DNA from: Acidobacteriota bacterium
Lineage (GTDB): Bacteria > Acidobacteriota > Terriglobia > Bryobacterales > Bryobacteraceae
Length of the DNA stretch: 64,000 bases
Direction of reading: 5' to 3'
Assembly: GCA_025354885.1 (NCBI GenBank)
Contig: JANXLY010000056.1
Span: 29,135-93,134 of the forward strand
The notes under the pieces are model-generated. The model saw only the letters and a program-made list of their open reading frames with translations, was not told the origin of the DNA and ran no database searches. Below, piece after piece: positions 60,369 through 64,000 of this stretch. The number at the start of each line of letters is the position of its first letter. The stretch's first letter is position 1. A program made the translations under genes and the position numbers.

Positions 60369-61412
60369 TCAGAATTGTTCGTCGCCGGTGGGCTCGCGGC
60401 GCGGAACACCGTTCGCTGTGTGGCGGAAGCGCGAGATCTCACGGTAGACGTTGTAGCGGCAGCGATTCACGCCACCAAGAGGGCGGTGCTCGCTCAGGCT
60501 GTGCCAAGGTGTGTAGGATAACTGTTCGGCAAAGGCCATCTGCGCTGGCGAGTCGAATCGCTGTACCGGAATGCGCAGCGTCGCCACCTTACGATAGGGC
60601 GACCGGGCTTCGGCCCATCGAATTCGCGGGTCTTCGACCGGCATGGATCGGCTGTCGGCTTGCAACTGCACGAGGAAGTCAAAGCACAGCTCCTCGGTTG
60701 CAAGCTGCGAGGACATCGCTTCTCGCAGATAGTCCGGGCCGGGTTGAGCTGGCAGAACTGTGGCGCGCGATATGGTGGGCCGCAACGACACCTTGGCGGG
60801 CCGATCGCCCATCAGGAGCGGCACCATCGACCAGTATTGTGTGTTCAGTGGGTTGGCAATCTGCACGCGGGTGTTCTTCGCGTTCTTCAACTCCTTCAAT
60901 CGCCACTTGAACGGGTTGAGGCCGAGGAAGAACTTGGTGGGGATCTTGTCGCGCAGCGAAATGCGGAAGAACTCGACATAGTCTTTGGCATCCTTGACAA
61001 AAAATACATCGTGATTGATGAACAGGAAGTCCTGCGTCATGGCATCGGCCTCGTCGTCGAGCAACTTGGATCCGGCCACGTCCATCAGCTTGAGACCCAC
61101 GCCCCGGCCATCGGGCACGTGGTCAGGCTGCACTTCGCCGGAACCATTCGAAAAGCGCACCCAGGCGGGGTAACTCCGTTGGGCTGCAAAGACTCCGAAT
61201 CGATATTCCTGCGGCAGCGAAGGCTCGACCTCGAGAGTTGCGCGGACGACGCCGTGGTGCTTTGGATGGGCGTCCCGTTTTGCCCGTGTGCCTGCGGGGT
61301 ATTGCATGTGCATGCGCTCCATGACCAGTCGCACCACTTCGGCAACTGCGCGCTCTTCGCCGGGCGCAATGGTCTCATGGCGGGTGACGGGATAGGGACT
61401 CGATATTGGCAT
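60369..61412 (-). CDS. Catalase-related peroxidase-like protein
   Basis: 347 residues from ATG at 61412, with GAGGG 7 bases upstream; an in-frame ATG lies nine codons further up. It has the compact catalase-family fold seen in SrpA-like proteins: RDAHPKHHGVVRATLEVE with the distal His, YPAWVRFSNGSGEVQPDHVPDGRGVGLKLM, DFLFINHDVFFV with the conserved Asn, and the RVQIANPLNTQYWSM region. It should bind haem and use peroxides; it lacks a signal peptide. The promoter region includes repeat copy C. Confidence 0.86.
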   Translation of the reverse strand: MPISSPYPVTRHETIAPGEERAVAEVVRLVMERMHMQYPAGTRAKRDAHPKHHGVVRATLEVEPSLPQEYRFGVFAAQRSYPAWVRFSNGSGEVQPDHVPDGRGVGLKLMDVAGSKLLDDEADAMTQDFLFINHDVFFVKDAKDYVEFFRISLRDKIPTKFFLGLNPFKWRLKELKNAKNTRVQIANPLNTQYWSMVPLLMGDRPAKVSLRPTISRATVLPAQPGPDYLREAMSSQLATEELCFDFLVQLQADSRSMPVEDPRIRWAEARSPYRKVATLRIPVQRFDSPAQMAFAEQLSYTPWHSLSEHRPLGGVNRCRYNVYREISRFRHTANGVPRREPTGDEQF

Positions 61413-61551
61413 GTATATACCCTCTAGGCTAAGCCCCATTCACACAATTGACGACAGTTGCGTTGCTGCCAGAAAGGCCGTGCGCGTCTCCTGTTCGTCG
61501 GGGACAGCGCGAGTCGGCCCATGAGGAGGTTCTTTCAGTCTCCGCAACCAG
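61413..61551 (-). promoter_or_regulatory. Upstream region of the catalase-like gene
   Basis: About 140 bp between the catalase-like start and repeat copy C. No gene and no convincing hairpin seen. It probably contains the promoter or its 5' leader. Confidence 0.3.
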
Positions 61552-61645
61552 GTTTGAAGGGGAGGCAGAATCATTCTTTTTTTTCAGCGGACTAATTGCG
61601 TAAAATATTTCTGCAATTTTTGTCAACGCGATTTGCGATAGCGGC
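61552..61645 (-). repeat. Dispersed leader repeat, copy C (partial)
   Basis: About 95 bp matching 57275-57370 of copy A: the gaggc, TTTTCAGCGG and taaaATATTT blocks and a degenerate GTCAACGCGATTTGCG tail. The hairpin and the gene-proximal part are not recognisable. It has the same orientation as copies A and B and lies upstream of the catalase-like gene. Confidence 0.6.
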
Positions 61646-61669
61646 ATATCGGTCGCCTGAGAATTGCCC

Positions 61670-62107
61670 TTATCGTTCTCTGATATCCGCTGGCTTTGCC
61701 GTTGCCGATGAACGGGGAGTCGGCTGAGAGCGAGTTAGCAGCCAGGCGAGGCAAGCGCCTGCGACGACGTCATAAGACATACAGAAAGCTGGCCAATATG
61801 CAGGCATACCGGCATTTGTCACGATGCGGCCGTGGAAGAAATCAAATACGCCATGGCCGACAAGTGCAGCGGCGACTATCCACAAATTAAATTTGAAGCC
61901 GATGACTGCAAGCAATAGAAATGCAGTCATCACGCTGGTTTCGATGATCAGCGCTTCCGTGGATCCCCCCATTACTGCAAACAAGACGTAATAAGAGCCG
62001 ACCACGATTAGCACCGTCGGGTAGAAAGCGCGATCGCGATCCAATCCTACAACCCTTGCAAATACAGAAACAACCGTTGCGAGAAAACTTCCGATTCCAT
62101 ATCCCAT
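61670..62107 (-). CDS. DUF6010-like integral membrane protein
   Basis: 145 residues from ATG at 62107 (AAGGA 7 bases before it); in-frame ATGs at 62113 and 62146 would extend it by 2 or 13 residues. Four to five helices; the central HGVFDFFHGRIVTNAGMPAYWPAFCMSYDV stretch carries His and Asp residues conserved in DUF6010 proteins. Function unknown. It sits next to a cytochrome P460 gene on the same strand, 51 bp downstream of it. Confidence 0.75.
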   Translation of the reverse strand: MGYGIGSFLATVVSVFARVVGLDRDRAFYPTVLIVVGSYYVLFAVMGGSTEALIIETSVMTAFLLLAVIGFKFNLWIVAAALVGHGVFDFFHGRIVTNAGMPAYWPAFCMSYDVVAGACLAWLLTRSQPTPRSSATAKPADIRER

Positions 62108-62157
62108 AATCATTTCCTTTAATTCGTTTGAGGTTGGTTGAGCCACTGCATCCTGCG

Positions 62158-62736
62158 CTATTTCGCGATCTCAGGCTTGAGTGTGCCCTTGGATTTTGCG
62201 ACCTGGAGCAGCGTTGGATAAAACTGAACAAAAGTGTTATCGACGGCTCCATTTGTTGCGTGGCAGGTCTGGCAACTCGATTTTGCGCCTTTCGGCGGGG
62301 CCATCCGCGAGGCGGGGCCAAATCCGAAGAACTCCCACTTGTTTGGGAATCGGGATTGATCCTTGACGTGAGCTTCCAGTCCAACCAATCCCTCCTGGAA
62401 GTGACCGCCTTTGTTGATGGAACCTTTGCTGGTTGAGGTGCGGACTTCCATGATGAACATGGTCTTGTCGGGCCAGGTGCCGGTTGCAAGAAATGCCCTA
62501 TATGCCTGCGGTGTGACGAAGACGTTGTCGAATCGATCACCCACCGCTGAATTCGTGGCGCTGTCCACGAAGCCATAGGTCATGCCGAGCCCTGAGCTCA
62601 AGAAGACCCATTCGCGATAGTTGTCCGGCAGCTTGAGCTGTCCATCGCTTGTGTATTGCGGCTCATCCGGTCTTGCCTGCTGGGCGGGTAGATTCAGGCA
62701 GGCGAGCAACAATGGCAAGAATAATTTGAGTTTCAT
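62158..62736 (-). CDS. Cytochrome P460-family protein
   Basis: 192 residues from ATG at 62736, which starts the signal peptide MKLKLFLPLLLACLNLPAQ. The P460 fold signature is YREWVFLSSGLGMTYG, with FVTPQAYRAFLATGTWPDKT and a single haem motif CQTCHA near the C terminus. P460 cytochromes oxidise hydroxylamine or react with nitric oxide; the cross-linking Lys cannot be assigned without a structure-based alignment. It is 25 bp downstream of the small secreted Cys-containing protein on the same strand. Confidence 0.88.
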   Translation of the reverse strand: MKLKLFLPLLLACLNLPAQQARPDEPQYTSDGQLKLPDNYREWVFLSSGLGMTYGFVDSATNSAVGDRFDNVFVTPQAYRAFLATGTWPDKTMFIMEVRTSTSKGSINKGGHFQEGLVGLEAHVKDQSRFPNKWEFFGFGPASRMAPPKGAKSSCQTCHATNGAVDNTFVQFYPTLLQVAKSKGTLKPEIAK

Positions 62737-62761
62737 TGGCAGTATGCTTTCTACGGTCTGG

Positions 62762-63085
62762 TTATTTCCAAGCGATCGATTCGACAACGAGAAGCGCCCC
62801 TTGTTGCGTGCCGTGAACGTAGACTTGCAGGTCTGTGGTCTTGCCGGTCGACTGGAGCAGGGCAATCGCCTTCTCGTTGCCATCCGGCGTAAACGGGAGG
62901 TATTTGCCATCTGATGTGAGGACCCCGAATCCGCTGGACTTGCAGGTCAGGGCGCACTTCGTCGTATGTGTTTTGGGGTCATCATTCTTGCACTTTGAAG
63001 GCATGAGGTGGCCGTTTACGGTCTCGCCATACAAGGTAAGGGCGAGAGAAAGCGGCAGGCAGGTGGTGAGGAATGTTGATTTCAT
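62762..63085 (-). CDS. Small secreted Cys-containing protein
   Basis: 107 residues from ATG at 63085 (signal peptide MKSTFLTTCLPLSLALTLYG). The mature part has HLMPSKCKNDDPKTHTTKC then ALTCKSSGFGVLTSDGKYL, a pattern of Cys and His that resembles small acidobacterial secreted domains with a beta-barrel (DUF5818-like). The second half is a plausible OB-like fold. Likely periplasmic and possibly metal- or haem-linked, as it precedes a cytochrome P460 on one transcript. Family assignment is tentative. Confidence 0.7.
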   Translation of the reverse strand: MKSTFLTTCLPLSLALTLYGETVNGHLMPSKCKNDDPKTHTTKCALTCKSSGFGVLTSDGKYLPFTPDGNEKAIALLQSTGKTTDLQVYVHGTQQGALLVVESIAWK

Positions 63086-63190
63086 GTGTTTGATCTCCTG
63101 AAGCCATACTAGAGTTGATTCACCAATTCGCAAAGGACACAGATCCAGCGAATTCGGCCACGTGAGCAGAAGCCTGGCCTATGCTTAGGC

Positions 63191-64000
63191 ATGGATCCTA
63201 GTTCGGCTGCATCGGCGTCGGGCCTTGTGCGGCGTGTTGTTTTAGTTGCTCCGGTTGGCCTGCAGATTCTTGACGTGGCCGGGCCGGCCGAAGTGTTTGC
63301 GCGGACGGAAGCTGTACTGGGGCGCCTCAATATGCCCATCGTCGGGGTTTACAGAGTGGAGCTTGCTTCGATTCGAGACGAGGCCGCCGTGCCCACTTCT
63401 TGTGGACTCAGTCTCTCCCCTTCCGTCTTTTACAAAAATGTTCAGGGCCCGATTGACACGCTCCTGGTTGCCGGCGGTCAAGGGGTAGAAGCGGCTGCCA
63501 ACGATCCTGATTTGCAGGAATGGCTTCGCAGGCAAGCCCGCTTAGTCCGGCGCATTGGTTCCATCTGCACCGGAGCGTTTCCGCTAGCCGGAGCAGGACT
63601 TTTGGACGGCCGTTGCGTGACAACGCACTGGCAGTGGTGCGATCAGTTTCGAAGCCTGTTTCCAAAGGTTCGAGTCGACTCGGAGCGAATCTTCATTCGC
63701 GATCATGGCATATCGACATCGGCGGGAATCACGGCTGGAATGGATCTTGCGCTGTCGATGGTTGAGGAAGATCATGGGCATCGCGTCGCAATACAGATTG
63801 CCCGTGAACTGGTGATGTTTCTCCGTCGGCCTGGTGGACAGTCGCAGTTCAGCACGGCGCTAGCTGGGCAGTTTGCTGACCGTGAAACATTTAGCGAACT
63901 GGTGCCGTGGATTCTGGCGCACCTGGAGCAAACTCTGCGAGTGGAAGAACTGGCGACCCAAGCGGGGATGAGTGTCCGCAATTTTACGCGGGTATTCACC
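63191..64000 (+). CDS. GlxA-type AraC-family regulator with DJ-1/PfpI-like domain (runs off right edge)
   Basis: 270 codons from ATG at 63191 with no stop before the edge. Residues about 15-190 form a class I glutamine-amidotransferase/DJ-1-like domain: VVLVAPVGLQILDVAGPAEVF, TLLVAGGQGVEAA and SICTGAFPLAGAGLLDGR with the Cys at the nucleophile elbow, then STSAGITAGMDLALSMVEED. The start of an AraC-type DNA-binding domain follows (VEELATQAGMSVRNFTRVF) and is cut. GlxA-type proteins are transcriptional regulators, usually of nearby metabolic genes. Divergent from the small secreted protein gene. Confidence 0.92.
   Translation, partial: MDPSSAASASGLVRRVVLVAPVGLQILDVAGPAEVFARTEAVLGRLNMPIVGVYRVELASIRDEAAVPTSCGLSLSPSVFYKNVQGPIDTLLVAGGQGVEAAANDPDLQEWLRRQARLVRRIGSICTGAFPLAGAGLLDGRCVTTHWQWCDQFRSLFPKVRVDSERIFIRDHGISTSAGITAGMDLALSMVEEDHGHRVAIQIARELVMFLRRPGGQSQFSTALAGQFADRETFSELVPWILAHLEQTLRVEELATQAGMSVRNFTRVFT

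Noticed and set aside
60104-60910. 268-codon plus-strand frame over the kinase relic and the catalase-like gene
   Set aside because: Arg/Ala-rich shadow in the wrong frame; the real sequences there are the hicB end, the kinase fragment and the minus-strand catalase-like gene.

Overview
The window reads as a chromosomal segment of an acidobacterium, most likely of the Bryobacterales/Solibacter group. The evidence is indirect but consistent: two Oar-type TonB-dependent receptors with an N-terminal carboxypeptidase-like domain, a protein ending in the Solibacter-type C-terminal domain, the futalosine menaquinone genes mqnE and mqnP, an LpxC (so a Gram-negative envelope), and a member of the multi-copy protein family that starts with the signature NRANAQxSTGP.

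Layout. 1-5140 (minus): a compact run of genes, read from 5140 down: radical SAM protein, membrane protein with a coupled winged-helix regulator, uppS, a NIPSNAP protein, a methyltransferase, a sensor kinase, and a lipoprotein that runs off the left edge. 5221-11534 (plus): ispD, ispF, a haem/copper secreted oxidoreductase, an NtrC-type regulator, its sensor kinase and a proline-rich protein. 11621-12642 (minus): an OmpA-like lipoprotein with a clear terminator, a structured leader and a consensus sigma-54 promoter. 12956-22184: an envelope/exopolysaccharide region with two paralogous PEP-CTERM-like secreted proteins, a tRNA-Leu, a polysaccharide chain-length determinant fused to a long TPR protein, a degenerate tyrosine-kinase-like ATPase and a CpaE-like protein. 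22331-39211: mostly housekeeping and transport: ppk1, M28 peptidase, TonB receptor, Gfo/Idh/MocA oxidoreductase, RND adaptor, OlsF-like acyltransferase, mqnE-mqnP, DUF192, larB. 40342-47967: a tightly overlapping five-gene run, TonB receptor - PaaK-like adenylating enzyme - TctC - TctA - TctB. 47922-56342: methyltransferase, a fused two-domain glycosyltransferase, dienelactone hydrolase, polA, lpxC and a CDP-alcohol phosphatidyltransferase.

56343 to the end is different in character and looks accessory. It holds a NRANAQ-family gene, a MazF-type toxin pair, a DUF4262 protein, a frameshifted hicA with intact hicB, a truncated protein-kinase relic, a catalase-like protein, a cytochrome P460, a DUF6010 protein and a GlxA-type regulator cut by the right edge. 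Three copies of a dispersed non-coding repeat (57151-57440, 59016-59373, 61552-61645), all in the same orientation, lie in this stretch. The most complete copy is the leader of the NRANAQ-family gene.

The observations I rate highest are the sigma-54 promoter plus tandem stem-loop leader of the OmpA-like gene, the chain-length-determinant/TPR fusion that retains an internal lipoprotein-type signal, the receptor-ligase-transporter operon, and the dispersed leader repeat. No CRISPR array, transposase, integrase or rRNA was seen.
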